From: JAQTNA01 sp043743785
Lineage (GTDB): Bacteria > Pseudomonadota > Gammaproteobacteria > Burkholderiales > Rhodocyclaceae
Reading direction: 5' to 3'
DNA: 64,000 nt
Assembly (NCBI GenBank): GCA_043743785.1
Contig: JAYTVW010000038.1
Coordinates: forward strand, 56,606-120,605
Below are positions 9,327 through 17,931 of this stretch, one piece after another (positions within the stretch are counted from its first letter, which is position 1; each line of letters begins with the position of its first letter). A model generated the notes under the pieces. That model was not told where the DNA came from. It ran no database searches and saw nothing but the letters and a program-made list of their open reading frames with translations. Both the position numbers and the translations under genes were made by a program.

Positions 9327-9438
9327 AGTCGGCGCAGCCGACTCACGAAGTTTCCCTCTCCCGCCGGGAGAGGGATTGAGGGTGAGGGAAACCGACATGG
9401 CTTTCATTCTTGGAGAAAACGCCAAAGTCATGTCGGTT
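9327..9438. repeat. three stacked inverted repeats between the cyclophilin genes
   Basis: First, AGTCGGC-GCA-GCCGACT (9327-9343). Second, the CCCTCTCC / GGAGAGGG palindrome (9354-9374), a motif common between genes in proteobacteria. Third, 15-bp arms AACCGACATGGCTTT / AAAGTCATGTCGGTT with one mismatch around a 19-bp loop (9389-9438). None ends in a T run on the minus strand, so they look like RNA-stabilising or REP-type hairpins rather than a terminator. Confidence 0.7.
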
Positions 9439-9444
9439 GGGTTG

Positions 9445-10029
9445 TTATTTTCCGGCGGGCAGGAGCTTCGCTGATTCGACGATGATGGGGGAGTCCGGTA
9501 CGTCCTGGAACACGCCGGTACGGGCGCGGAAAATGCCAGTACTGCTCTTGCCGATGGCTTGCACCACGTCCATGCCCTTCACTACCTTGCCGAACACGGC
9601 GTAACCGTGGCCGTCGGGGCGGGGATAGTTGAGGCCGTTGTTGTCCACCAGATTGATGAAGAACTGGGCCGAGGCGGAATCCGGGTCATTGGTGCGGGCC
9701 ATGGCGATGGTGCCGACATCATTCTTCAGGCCGTTCTTGGCTTCGTTCGGAATGGGGGCACGGTGTTTCTTTTCACTCATGACGGCGTCAAAGCCACCGC
9801 CCTGGATCATGAAGCCGTCGATGACCCGGTGGAACTGGGTGCCGTTGTAGAAGCCGTCCTTCACGTATTGCAGAAAGTTGTCTACGCTCTTCGGCGCCTT
9901 CTCCTGGTTGAGTTCCAGGATGATGCTGCCCTTGTTGGTCTTGAGTTCGACCTGGGGGTTGGCGGCCTGGGTGCTCAGGCTGGCGGCGCAGGCCAGCAAG
10001 AAGGCGCATGCCTGGATGAGTTTCTTCAT
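9445..10029 (-). CDS. exported peptidyl-prolyl isomerase (PpiA-like cyclophilin)
   Basis: A 194-residue cyclophilin with a cleavable signal peptide (MKKLIQACAFLLACAASLST, cut near QAANP), so a periplasmic prolyl isomerase. The catalytic core matches its neighbour: FHRVIDGFMIQGGGF, AMARTNDPDSASAQFFIN, HGYAVFGKVVKG. The start at 10029 is chosen because the signal peptide begins there with GAGGA upstream; the frame is open 15 codons further. This gene and ppiB are a tandem duplication in which one copy is exported. Confidence 0.93.
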   Translation of the reverse strand: MKKLIQACAFLLACAASLSTQAANPQVELKTNKGSIILELNQEKAPKSVDNFLQYVKDGFYNGTQFHRVIDGFMIQGGGFDAVMSEKKHRAPIPNEAKNGLKNDVGTIAMARTNDPDSASAQFFINLVDNNGLNYPRPDGHGYAVFGKVVKGMDVVQAIGKSSTGIFRARTGVFQDVPDSPIIVESAKLLPAGK

Positions 10030-10087
10030 CGTTGTGTCCTCGGGAAAGAAAGGGGACGGCGGTGCATGCAGCACCGCCGGGTGGAGA

Positions 10088-10690
10088 TTATTTCGCAGGG
10101 GCCTGCAGTTCCGTAGCCGGCTTTCCAGCGCCAGGGCTGGCGGTGGCGGTCAGTTCTGCAATGGCTTGGCGTTTACGCGCAGCGCCCCCCTGCCTGTATT
10201 CCTCGGCGGCCATGCGGGCATACACGTCGCCCAGGTTCTCGTGGGCCGTGGCGTAACCCGGGTACGCCGACACGGCGAGTTCCAGGAGATTTCGGGCTTC
10301 CTCGAAAGCGCCCTGGCTCATGCGGATGACCGCCAGATTGTTATAAGGCTCCGGCAATTCGGGGAAGTTCTCCCGCAGGCCCTGAAACACGGCAGCCGCC
10401 TCGTCCAGGCGCTTCATGTCCATGAGGATGATGCCCTTGAGAAAACGCGGGCGGGCCTGGTCAGGTTGCTCGGTGATGGCTAGCTCCACCTTGGCCAGGG
10501 CTTCGGCGTAGTGGCCGCTGCGTTCGAGCTGGCCCGCCTGGGTCAGGGTGGTTTCACTGAGCTTGGCGGTAGGAAAGAGGCTTTCCTGGGCCTGGGCCGG
10601 TGGCGTCAGTAAAAGCATGGGGGTCAAAAGCAGCGCCCCGAGGGATAAACGGACGGAGCAGCGGGGGGCGAGAGGGCGTTTTGGCGTCAT
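10088..10690 (-). CDS. exported tetratricopeptide-repeat protein
   Basis: A 200-residue protein with an N-terminal signal or anchor segment (hydrophobic about 15-30, ending PPAQAQ). Two to three TPR-type helix pairs follow: GQLERSGHYAEALAKVELAI, then ARPRFLKGIILMDMKRLDEA, then EPYNNLAVIRMSQGAFEEAR. It is probably a periplasmic or lipid-anchored scaffold. It is the first gene of the minus-strand cyclophilin-lpxH run and diverges from cysS. The start at 10690 gives a proper signal peptide; the frame is open 19 codons upstream, towards the promoter zone. Its specific role is not known. Confidence 0.82.
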   Translation of the reverse strand: MTPKRPLAPRCSVRLSLGALLLTPMLLLTPPAQAQESLFPTAKLSETTLTQAGQLERSGHYAEALAKVELAITEQPDQARPRFLKGIILMDMKRLDEAAAVFQGLRENFPELPEPYNNLAVIRMSQGAFEEARNLLELAVSAYPGYATAHENLGDVYARMAAEEYRQGGAARKRQAIAELTATASPGAGKPATELQAPAK

Positions 10691-10824
10691 GCTATACTTT
10701 GCGGCTCGTGAGCATTCATAATTAGCTCGATATTTTAGCAGTGTCACGGCATGTTGTGCCGGATGCTTCGTCCGCCCGGGGCGTCAGTGCGCTTTCGGGT
10801 CATTCGCTTTTTTCGAATATTCCC

Positions 10825-12201
10825 ATGCTGAAGATTTTCAATACCCTCGCCCGCGAAAAGCAGACCTTTGTTCCCCTCGAGCCCGGCCATGTCCGCATGT
10901 ACGTCTGCGGCATGACCGTGTATGACTACTGCCATCTGGGGCACGCCCGGGTGATGGTGGTGTTCGACATGGTGGCGCGCTGGCTCAAGGCGGACGGCTA
11001 CAAGGTCACCTACGTGCGCAACATCACGGACATCGACGACAAGATCATCCGGCGCGCCAATGAAAACGGGGAAACCATCCAGGCCCTGACGGATCGTTTC
11101 ATCGGTTTCATGGACGAAGACGCGGCGGCTCTGGGTATCCAGAAGCCGGATTTCGAGCCTCGCGCTACCCGCTATGTGCCGGAAATGCAGAAACTCATCC
11201 GCGATCTGGAAGGCCGGGGCCTGGCCTACGTCTCCGGCACCCAGGATGTCTGCTACGCGGTGCGTAAATTTGAAGGCTACGGCAAGCTCTCCGGCAAGAC
11301 CCTGGATGATCTGCGGGCCGGCGAGCGGGCGGACGTGGTGGACGGCAAGACGGACCCGCTGGATTTCGTGCTGTGGAAGCGCGCCAAGCCCGATGAACCT
11401 GCCTGGGATTCTCCATGGGGCAAGGGCCGGCCCGGCTGGCACATCGAGTGTTCGGCCATGAGTTCCGAGCTGCTTGGCAGCCGTTTCGACATCCACGGCG
11501 GCGGCCAGGATCTGCAATTCCCCCACCACGAAAACGAAATCGCTCAATCCGAGGGCGCCCATGGCCATGCTCCGGTGAATTACTGGATGCACAACGGCTT
11601 CGTGCGGGTGGACGACGAGAAAATGTCCAAGTCCCTGGGCAATTTCTTCACCATCCGGGAGGTGCTGAAGACTTACGACCCGGAAGTGGTGCGCTTTTTC
11701 ATTCTGCGCGCCCATTACCGCAGTCCCCTCAATTACTCCGACGCCCATCTGGACGACGCCCGGGGGGCACTGACCCGTCTGTATACCGCTTTGAATAATG
11801 TTCCGGCAGACGCAGCGGCGGAATTGGACTGGAGCGACGGCTTCGCCGCACGCTTCAAATCCGCCATGAACGATGATTTCAACACACCGGAAGCCATCGC
11901 CGTGCTGTTCGACCTGGCCAACCAGGTGAACCGGGACAAATCCGCCAGCCTGGCGGGGGAACTGCGCGCCCTGGCGGGCGTGCTAGGCCTCCTGGAGCGG
12001 GAACCCCGGGCCTTTCTGCAGGCGGGCTCTGGCGGCGAGGCGGGCCTTTCGCCTACCGACATCGAGGCGCGAGTGCTCGCCCGGGTGGAGGCCAAGAAGG
12101 CGAAGAACTTCGCTGAATCAGATCGCATCCGCGCCGAATTGCTGGCGGCCGGCGTGGTGCTGGAAGATGGTCCGAAGGGCACGACCTGGCGGCGGAATTA
12201 G
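10825..12201 (+). CDS. cysS: cysteinyl-tRNA synthetase
   Basis: A 459-residue class I tRNA synthetase that charges tRNA-Cys. It has the HIGH-type motif as HLGHARV, the zinc-site cysteine in YVCGMT, a second in HIECSAMS, and HHENEIAQSE. The KMSKS loop is EKMSKSLGNFF. The C-terminal DALR helical domain ends normally. The start at 10825 (MLKIFNTL) fits the family; 28 open codons upstream lack family character. It is divergent from the TPR/cyclophilin run, sharing a 134-bp promoter region. Downstream are a REP pair and a two-way terminator. Confidence 0.96.
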   Translation: MLKIFNTLAREKQTFVPLEPGHVRMYVCGMTVYDYCHLGHARVMVVFDMVARWLKADGYKVTYVRNITDIDDKIIRRANENGETIQALTDRFIGFMDEDAAALGIQKPDFEPRATRYVPEMQKLIRDLEGRGLAYVSGTQDVCYAVRKFEGYGKLSGKTLDDLRAGERADVVDGKTDPLDFVLWKRAKPDEPAWDSPWGKGRPGWHIECSAMSSELLGSRFDIHGGGQDLQFPHHENEIAQSEGAHGHAPVNYWMHNGFVRVDDEKMSKSLGNFFTIREVLKTYDPEVVRFFILRAHYRSPLNYSDAHLDDARGALTRLYTALNNVPADAAAELDWSDGFAARFKSAMNDDFNTPEAIAVLFDLANQVNRDKSASLAGELRALAGVLGLLEREPRAFLQAGSGGEAGLSPTDIEARVLARVEAKKAKNFAESDRIRAELLAAGVVLEDGPKGTTWRRN

Positions 12202-12212
12202 GCAGGGGTGCT

Positions 12213-12272
12213 TGTAGGGGCGAATTTATTCGCCCGATTTGACATTCCTGGGCGAATGAATTCGCCCCTACA
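12213..12272. repeat. REPIN (pair of GTAG-headed REP palindromes)
   Basis: Two inverted copies, TGTAGGGGCGAATTTATTCG at 12213 and its near complement ending TTCGCCCCTACA at 12272, each with an internal hairpin and the GTAG head outward. A close relative is at 57566. GTAG at the head is the hallmark of REPs mobilised by RAYT-type transposases; no RAYT gene is in the window. Confidence 0.85.
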
Positions 12273-12281
12273 GGATCAGGA

Positions 12282-12315
12282 CATGAAAAAGCCAGGCTTG
12301 CCCGGCTTTTTCATG
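12282..12315. terminator. bidirectional terminator, cysS / ABC binding protein
   Basis: The outer arms CATGAAAAAGCC and GGCTTTTTCATG extend an inner AGGC/GCCC stem with one mismatch and a short loop. Each strand ends in a T run. It separates the convergent cysS and ABC substrate-binding genes. Confidence 0.88.
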
Positions 12316-12330
12316 GGTGATGCTTCTTGG

Positions 12331-13470
12331 CTAGCGCAATACGCGGCCGTTGTTGCCGATCACAGTCAGGTCAACAAAGTGGGAGCCATTGTGGCTGCCG
12401 GGGCTGTAGCCCACGTGGAAGCCGCCCAGGTCCAGGTCGGACAGGCCTTCCAGGGTGGATACCAGCTTCTCCCGGCTGAGATCCTTGCCGGAGCGCTTGA
12501 TGGCTTCCACCATCAGCTTGGCGTTGAGATAACCCTCGATGCCGTAGTAAGAGTAGTTCTTGTGCTTGGCGAAAGCCTGCAGGGCCTTCTGGTATTCCTT
12601 TACCACCGGCACGGTGTCGTTCCAGGGGTAGGGCATGACCTGGGAAATGCCGATGCCGCGGGCGTCATTGCCGAGATCCTTGACCAAGAGGTCGGCACCC
12701 ACCGGGGAGAGGGTCGAGAACTGGGGAATGGCGCCAGTGGCGCGCATTTCCCGGATGAAGGCCGCAGTGGGCTTGTATAGCGTGACCATGATCACGGCCT
12801 GCGGGTTGGCCTTGGCGATGGTGGCTACCGCCGGGCTGACAGCGACGGAATTGCGCGGCACCGTCGCTACGGCGACCGGCGCCAGCTTGAAGCGTTTCAG
12901 GGCACGATTGACGCCTTCCAGCCCGGATTTGCCAAAACCGTCATCCTGATAGAAAACGGCAATGTTCTTCACGCCGATGGAGACCAGTTGGCTGACCATG
13001 CTCTCGGTTTCATCGGCGTAGCTGGCACGCAGGTGGAACATGTAGCGGTTCACCGGTTCCCGCAGGCTGTCGGCGCCGCTGATGGTGCCGACCAGGGGCA
13101 CCCGGGCCTCTGCAAACACCTTCATGGCTTCCGTGGTGGGGGAGGAGCCATAGTAGGCGAAGAGGGCGAAGACCTTGTTGTCCACGATGAGCTTCTTGGT
13201 GTTGGCGACGGCGCGATCCGTCTCGTAGCCATCATCCATGGACACCAGTTCGATCTTGCGGCCATTCACACCGCCCGCAGCGTTGACCTGGGTGAAGTAG
13301 GCCATGGCGCCTTCCTTCATTTCCAGGCCGTAAGCGCCATTCGGTCCCGTAAAGGGCGAGGACATCCCGAGCAGGATGTGGGTGTCGGTGATGCCCGGGT
13401 CGGCCATGGCCGATAGAGTGGCCAACATCAGACAGAAGCCCGCCAGCAGACGTGTTCCCAGCTTTTTCAT
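12331..13470 (-). CDS. periplasmic ABC substrate-binding protein, branched-chain amino-acid type
   Basis: A 379-residue Peripla_BP_6/LivK-family binding protein. The start at 13470 is decided by a signal peptide (MKKLGTRLLAGFCLMLATLS, cut after AMA) and a very strong Shine-Dalgarno, AAGGAGGATT, 6 bp upstream. The mature protein begins DPGITDTHILLGMSSPFTGP, typical of the family, with the hinge-region motifs VSMDDGYE and ALFAYYGSSPT. No permease or ATPase genes are adjacent, so it is an orphan. The ligand cannot be read from sequence; amino acids, amides, urea or aromatic acids are all possible for such orphans. Confidence 0.88.
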   Translation of the reverse strand: MKKLGTRLLAGFCLMLATLSAMADPGITDTHILLGMSSPFTGPNGAYGLEMKEGAMAYFTQVNAAGGVNGRKIELVSMDDGYETDRAVANTKKLIVDNKVFALFAYYGSSPTTEAMKVFAEARVPLVGTISGADSLREPVNRYMFHLRASYADETESMVSQLVSIGVKNIAVFYQDDGFGKSGLEGVNRALKRFKLAPVAVATVPRNSVAVSPAVATIAKANPQAVIMVTLYKPTAAFIREMRATGAIPQFSTLSPVGADLLVKDLGNDARGIGISQVMPYPWNDTVPVVKEYQKALQAFAKHKNYSYYGIEGYLNAKLMVEAIKRSGKDLSREKLVSTLEGLSDLDLGGFHVGYSPGSHNGSHFVDLTVIGNNGRVLR

Positions 13471-13620
13471 GCAATCCTCCTTTGGATTGGAATTTGCGCC
13501 TGCCCCGATTCGATTGTTGTGCAGCTTGCGGGGGCAATCAGCCCGGCATGATAGGACATCGTTGACCAAAAAGAGCGATCCCGCATAAATTTTGTGTTGT
13601 CCGCAGGGATTCGTCTGTTG

Positions 13621-14628
13621 TTACAGGATTTTGGTGCCGACATACCAGGCCAGGGCCGCCATCAGGGCGCTACAGGGGATGGTGAGTATCCACGCCCAGA
13701 CGATGGTGCCGGCGACGCCCCAGCGGACGTTGCGTATGCCGGTGGTGGAGCCGACGCCCACAATGGCGCCGGTGATGGTATGGGTGGTGGATACGGGGAC
13801 GCCCAGGAAGCCGGCCAGGAACAGGGTGATGGCACCGCCGGTTTCGGCACAGAAGCCGCCGACGGGTTTCAGCTTGGTGATCTTCTGGCCCATGGTGCGC
13901 ACGATGCGCCAGCCGCCGAAGAGGGTGCCCAGGCCCATGGCCAGGTAACAGGAAATAATCACCCAGGTGGGCACGGGGGCATCGGCGGCTGTATAGCCCG
14001 TGGCCATGAGCAGCATCCAGATGATGCCCATGGTTTTTTGGGCGTCGTTACCGCCGTGGCCCAGGCTGTAGAGCGAGGCGGAGACGAGTTGCAGGCGACG
14101 GAACCAGCGATCCACCTTGCGTGGCGTGGTGTGGAAGAACAGCCGGGCCACGATCACCGTCAACAGAGAACCCAGGATGAAACCCAGCAGCGGCGAGATG
14201 ATGATGAAGGCGATGGTCTTGCCCACGCCGGACCATACCAGGGAGCCGGTGCCGGCCTTGGCGATGCCGGCCCCCACCAGGCCGCCGATGAGGGCATGGG
14301 AGGAGCTGGACGGAATACCGTAATACCAGGTGATGAGGTTCCACAATACCGCGCCGACCAGGGCGCCGAAGACCACGTAGTGATCCACGATCCCTGGGTC
14401 GATGGTGCCTTTGCCCACGGTGGTGGCGACCTTGAGCTGAAAAATGCCCAAGGCGACCACGTTGAAGAAGGCGGCGAAGGCCACCGCGTGGTGAGGTTTC
14501 AGGACACCGGTGGAAACGACGGTGGCAATGGAGTTGGCAGCGTCATGAAAGCCGTTCATGAAATCGAACAGCAGGGCCAGCGCCACCAGCAGGACTACGA
14601 CCCACAGGCCGATCTGCATGGAATGCAT
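13621..14628 (-). CDS. pit: inorganic phosphate transporter, Pit family
   Basis: A 335-residue multi-pass (about ten helices) low-affinity phosphate or metal-phosphate symporter in the inner membrane. Both halves of the duplicated Pit signature are visible: FMNGFHDAANSIATVVSTG near the N-terminus and GVPVSTTHTITGAIVG near the C-terminus. It lies 51 bp after its DUF47 partner on the same strand, the usual Pit accessory arrangement. There are two close ATGs (14628 and 14619); no strong Shine-Dalgarno distinguishes them. Confidence 0.93.
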   Translation of the reverse strand: MHSMQIGLWVVVLLVALALLFDFMNGFHDAANSIATVVSTGVLKPHHAVAFAAFFNVVALGIFQLKVATTVGKGTIDPGIVDHYVVFGALVGAVLWNLITWYYGIPSSSSHALIGGLVGAGIAKAGTGSLVWSGVGKTIAFIIISPLLGFILGSLLTVIVARLFFHTTPRKVDRWFRRLQLVSASLYSLGHGGNDAQKTMGIIWMLLMATGYTAADAPVPTWVIISCYLAMGLGTLFGGWRIVRTMGQKITKLKPVGGFCAETGGAITLFLAGFLGVPVSTTHTITGAIVGVGSTTGIRNVRWGVAGTIVWAWILTIPCSALMAALAWYVGTKIL

Positions 14629-14679
14629 GATAGAGATCAGTCTTTCTCGGGGAGATTAGCGTGGGTCTTCGCGACCCGC

Positions 14680-15318
14680 TCAGGAATTTTCCAGGACAAT
14701 GCCTTCGATGATGTTGGCCACGTCCTCGCAACGATCGGTCACTGTCTCCAGAAGTTCGTAGATGGCCTTCAACTTGAGCACCTGACGTACATCCGGTTCA
14801 TGGCGGAACAGATCGGAAATGGCGCTGCGCATGACCCGGTCCGCATCCGACTCCAGTACGTCGATTTCGCGGCAGATGCCCAGAATGGTTTGGGCATTGT
14901 CCATGTCCGGCAGCATGGCCACGACGGCGGTCACCTTTTCACAGCACAGCTGGCAGATGTTCGCCAGTTGGCGCGCCTCGGCGGTGACAGTGTGGATGTC
15001 GTAGAGGACCATGGACTCGGCCACATCCTGGATCAAGTCCAGAATGTCATCCAGGCTGTTGATGAGCTGGTGGATGCTTTCCCGGTCAATGGGGGTGATG
15101 AAGGTGCGATGGAGCAGCGCCACGGTTTCGTGGGTGATCTCATCGGCACGTGTCTCGATGACGTCAATGGCCTGGGCGTGGGCATCTGCCCCGCCTTCCG
15201 GGCCGCCGATGGCTGACATCAGGGCAACGAGTTCGTGCCCTCCGGCGACGATTTGTTTCGCATGGGCGTTGAACAAATCGAAGAACTTGCCCTCCTGGGG
15301 CATGAAACGTCCGAACAT
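14680..15318 (-). CDS. DUF47/PhoU-like Pit accessory protein
   Basis: A 212-residue all-helical cytoplasmic protein of the DUF47 (YkaA/PhoU-like) family, thought to regulate the Pit transporter encoded downstream. It starts MFGRFMPQEGKFFDLFNAHA, as family members do, with acidic metal-cluster helices such as VIETRADEITHE and DVLESDADRVMRS. The start at 15318 is chosen over an open frame of 21 codons upstream because it matches the family N-terminus and has AAGAAG upstream. It is the first gene of a two-gene operon with pit. Confidence 0.9.
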   Translation of the reverse strand: MFGRFMPQEGKFFDLFNAHAKQIVAGGHELVALMSAIGGPEGGADAHAQAIDVIETRADEITHETVALLHRTFITPIDRESIHQLINSLDDILDLIQDVAESMVLYDIHTVTAEARQLANICQLCCEKVTAVVAMLPDMDNAQTILGICREIDVLESDADRVMRSAISDLFRHEPDVRQVLKLKAIYELLETVTDRCEDVANIIEGIVLENS

Positions 15319-15530
15319 CTGGACTTCTTTACGTTGTAAGAAAAGCGTAATTCTACCTACATTCCGGCAAGGACGCCCCATGGAATCGGCGCGGCGAGTC
15401 CGAAAAACAGGGAGCTGTCTATTCAGGCGCCGCCGTGGCGCCCTCTGTGTCGGGCGTTATTGCGGAATATCAAGCCAAGAAGCTCTGCACTTCCGAGAAG
15501 CGTGCCATGCCGGTGGTGCGGACACAGGAA

Positions 15531-15549
15531 GGTCGGGTTTTAACCCGAC
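15531..15549. repeat. single REP-type palindrome
   Basis: GGTCGGG-TTTTA-CCCGAC, the core of the GTAGGTCGGG REP seen at 34130 but without a clear GTAG head. It lies 27 bp past the stop of the CitE-like gene, where it could serve as an RNA-end hairpin. Confidence 0.6.
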
Positions 15550-15575
15550 AACGCCCCGTGGCATGTCCGGTGGCG

Positions 15576-16559
15576 TTACGCAAAAAACCGGCTGAGTATC
15601 TCCGGCGCCAAGTCCATGCCGGTGGTTTTGGCGCGCCGCAGCAGTTCCCAATAATAGCGATAGGAAGCCCGGTCATGCAGCCGGCCCCCGTGCTGGATGG
15701 GACCCCAATCCTTGTCCTGGGCAGCGCCCAGGATGGCGGCGGCTTCCTCCACCTCGGAAAAATCCGGACGCATGGCCAGGACGATGGGCTTGATCTGGTT
15801 GGGATGAATGCTCCACATGCGCAGAAATCCGAATTCCAGGCGGGCGCGGCGGGCATCCTCGAAGACGACGGCCGTATCCTTCAACTCCGTCGTGACGTTG
15901 TGGGAGGGGATGACGCCGTTGCCCAGGGCTGCTGCGGCGATTTCCAGCTTGGCCCGGGCCACCAGGGGGTGGCTGAACTGGCCGGGACTCTTCATGGCGG
16001 AAGCGGGAATGGCGCCATGGTGGCCGCTGACGAAATCCATGAGGCCGAAATCCAGGGATTCGACGCCCTCCAGGGCGGCGATCTGCCAGGCTTCCCTGAG
16101 CGCCCCGTGGGTTTCGATAAGTACATGAACCGGAATCTGCCGGGTGACGCCGATCTGGCGTTCCACATGGCGCAATGCCGCGATTTGTTCCACCACGTCC
16201 GCCGCCGAACGGGGTTTGGGCAGGGTAATGAAGGCCAGGCGACTGCCTGCCAGTTTCACCAGAATCTCCAGGTCGTGTTTCCAATGGGGATGGGTGATGT
16301 CGTGGATGCGTGCCGCCACCCGGTCAAAACGGTTGTCCGCCGACATGATGAGTTCGGCGCACATGCGGGCGTGCTCGGCTTCCGCCCCCCCGTGGGCGCC
16401 ATCCTCGCAATCGCAGGTGATGTCGAAGACCGGCCCCAGTTCGGCCTGCAGGGCCAGGGCCTTCCTGATGAGTTTCTCGCTGCCGCAGTAGTGGTCCACG
16501 GCCGGCAGGATGGGGAAGGGCTTTTCGCCCGCGAAAAGGACGTCGGCAGGATGGACCAT
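15576..16559 (-). CDS. HpcH/HpaI-CitE family CoA-ester lyase (malyl-CoA lyase-like)
   Basis: A 327-residue TIM-barrel enzyme of the CitE/malyl-CoA lyase group. It has the Mg-binding acidic stretch DITCDCEDGAHGG, the CoA-site motif FITLPKPRSA, VLIETHGALREAW with the catalytic Glu, LMDFVSGHHGAIP, and the conserved C-terminal MWSIHPNQIKPI. Family members cleave or form malyl-CoA, beta-methylmalyl-CoA or citramalyl-CoA, or hydrolyse malyl-CoA. Its position just downstream of malate dehydrogenase on the same strand supports a C4-acid or malyl-CoA substrate, although a terminator lies between. The exact substrate is not settled. Confidence 0.82.
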   Translation of the reverse strand: MVHPADVLFAGEKPFPILPAVDHYCGSEKLIRKALALQAELGPVFDITCDCEDGAHGGAEAEHARMCAELIMSADNRFDRVAARIHDITHPHWKHDLEILVKLAGSRLAFITLPKPRSAADVVEQIAALRHVERQIGVTRQIPVHVLIETHGALREAWQIAALEGVESLDFGLMDFVSGHHGAIPASAMKSPGQFSHPLVARAKLEIAAAALGNGVIPSHNVTTELKDTAVVFEDARRARLEFGFLRMWSIHPNQIKPIVLAMRPDFSEVEEAAAILGAAQDKDWGPIQHGGRLHDRASYRYYWELLRRAKTTGMDLAPEILSRFFA

Positions 16560-16640
16560 GGGCTGTCAGGCTAAAGGATATAAAGCGTGAAGTTTACCCG
16601 CAGCCGCCGCTGCCCGTTGTCCATTGCGCGACCCCAGACG

Positions 16641-16675
16641 AAAAAAAGCCGCGGCACGGGGCCGCGGCATTTTTT
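16641..16675 (-). terminator. rho-independent terminator of mdh
   Basis: A GCCGCGGC / GCCGCGGC stem with a CACGGG-type loop, flanked by a run of A on one side and T on the other. On the minus strand it ends in a T7 run 21 bp after the mdh stop. Confidence 0.9.
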
Positions 16676-16695
16676 GACTCGGAAGTCGCAAGCAA

Positions 16696-17682
16696 TTACA
16701 GCATGTGCTTGACAGCTTCGGCTTCGTCGGTGAGTTCCTTCAGGGTGATGGCGATCTTTTCCTTGGAGTAATCATCAATCTCCAGGCCTTCGATGATCTT
16801 GAAGGAGCCATCCTTACATTCGCAGGGGAAGCCGAACACGATGCCAGCGGGAATGCCGTACAGACCGGTGGAAGGCACGCCCATGGTGACCCACTGGTCG
16901 GAACCAAGGAACCAGTCATGGATGTGGTCGATGGCGGCATTGGCGGCGGAAGCAGCGGAAGACAGGCCGCGGGCTTCGATGATGGCGGCGCCACGCTTGC
17001 CAACGGTCGGCAGGAACACGTCGTTGTTCCAGGCTGCGTCGTCGATCAGGGTCTTGATGCTGTCGCCGTTGGAGGTGCAGAAACGGTAGTCAGCGTACAT
17101 GGTGGGGGAGTGGTTGCCCCACACCACCAGCTTTTGCAGGCTGGACACTTCGCGACCGGCCTTGGCGGCCAGTTGGCTCAGTGCGCGGTTGTGGTCCAGG
17201 CGCAGCATGCCGTGGTAGTTGGCCGGATTGGTGCGGCCAACTTTCTTGGCGGCAGCGGCGGCGATGAAGGCGTTGGTGTTGCAGGGATTGCCCACCACCA
17301 GAACCTTGACGTTTTCGTTGGCGTTTTCAGCGATGGCCTTGCCTTGCACCGTGAAGATGGCGCCGTTGGCTTCCAGCAGGTCGGCACGTTCCATACCCTT
17401 GGAGCGGGGGCGGGCACCCACCAGCAGACACACGTCCGCATCCTTGAAGGCCACGTTGGGATCGTCGGTGGCAAGCATGCCGGCCAGCAACGGGAAGGCG
17501 CAGTCTTCCAGTTCCATCATGACGCCCTTGCAGGCCTGTTGCGCTTGCGGCAGGTCCAGCAGTTGCAGAATGACCGGCTGGTCCTTGCCCAGCATTTCGC
17601 CGGAAGCAATGCGGAACAGCAGGCTGTAGCCGATTTGGCCGGCGGCGCCGGTAACAGCAACACGAACGGGTGCTTTAGCCAT
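16696..17682 (-). CDS. mdh: NAD-dependent malate dehydrogenase
   Basis: A 328-residue malate dehydrogenase of the cytosolic-type (group 2) family used by many betaproteobacteria; it oxidises malate to oxaloacetate in the TCA cycle. It has the Rossmann GxxGxxG (GAAGQIGYSLLF), the substrate arginines in GARPRSKGMERADLL, VGNPCNTNAF, MLRLDHNRA and the catalytic His in VVWGNHSPTMY. The Shine-Dalgarno AGGAG precedes the ATG. It diverges from a GntR gene across a 249-bp region, next to the sdh-gltA-suc block, so the enzyme set is grouped around that regulator. Confidence 0.96.
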   Translation of the reverse strand: MAKAPVRVAVTGAAGQIGYSLLFRIASGEMLGKDQPVILQLLDLPQAQQACKGVMMELEDCAFPLLAGMLATDDPNVAFKDADVCLLVGARPRSKGMERADLLEANGAIFTVQGKAIAENANENVKVLVVGNPCNTNAFIAAAAAKKVGRTNPANYHGMLRLDHNRALSQLAAKAGREVSSLQKLVVWGNHSPTMYADYRFCTSNGDSIKTLIDDAAWNNDVFLPTVGKRGAAIIEARGLSSAASAANAAIDHIHDWFLGSDQWVTMGVPSTGLYGIPAGIVFGFPCECKDGSFKIIEGLEIDDYSKEKIAITLKELTDEAEAVKHML

Positions 17683-17860
17683 CTGATAACTCCTGTCTCT
17701 GTGTGATAGTGATGATGATGGTGCGATTAACGGCGCAGTTTACCGTGGACCATGGCCATGATGAACAGCGCGGGAAAAAATCTTCCGTCGATGATTATGT
17801 TTGCAACAAAACCGCCGAGGCGGACGGCATCATAAAGACTTGTAGTGACGTCGTCAAATC

Positions 17861-17888
17861 TTGTTCTATGTCTTATATAAGATATAAG
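17861..17888 (+). promoter_or_regulatory. GntR promoter with palindromic operator
   Basis: TTGTTC (17861) and TATAAG (17883) are spaced by 16 bp. The spacer contains a perfect 12-bp palindrome, TCTTATATAAGA (17871-17882), followed by a further ATATAAGAT half-site. A palindrome between -35 and -10 is where an autorepressor would bind. That the GntR protein binds it is inference. Confidence 0.55.
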
Positions 17889-17931
17889 ATAACGTGTAGA
17901 CCTTCCGGGAATTTTGTGCTCAAATACTCGC

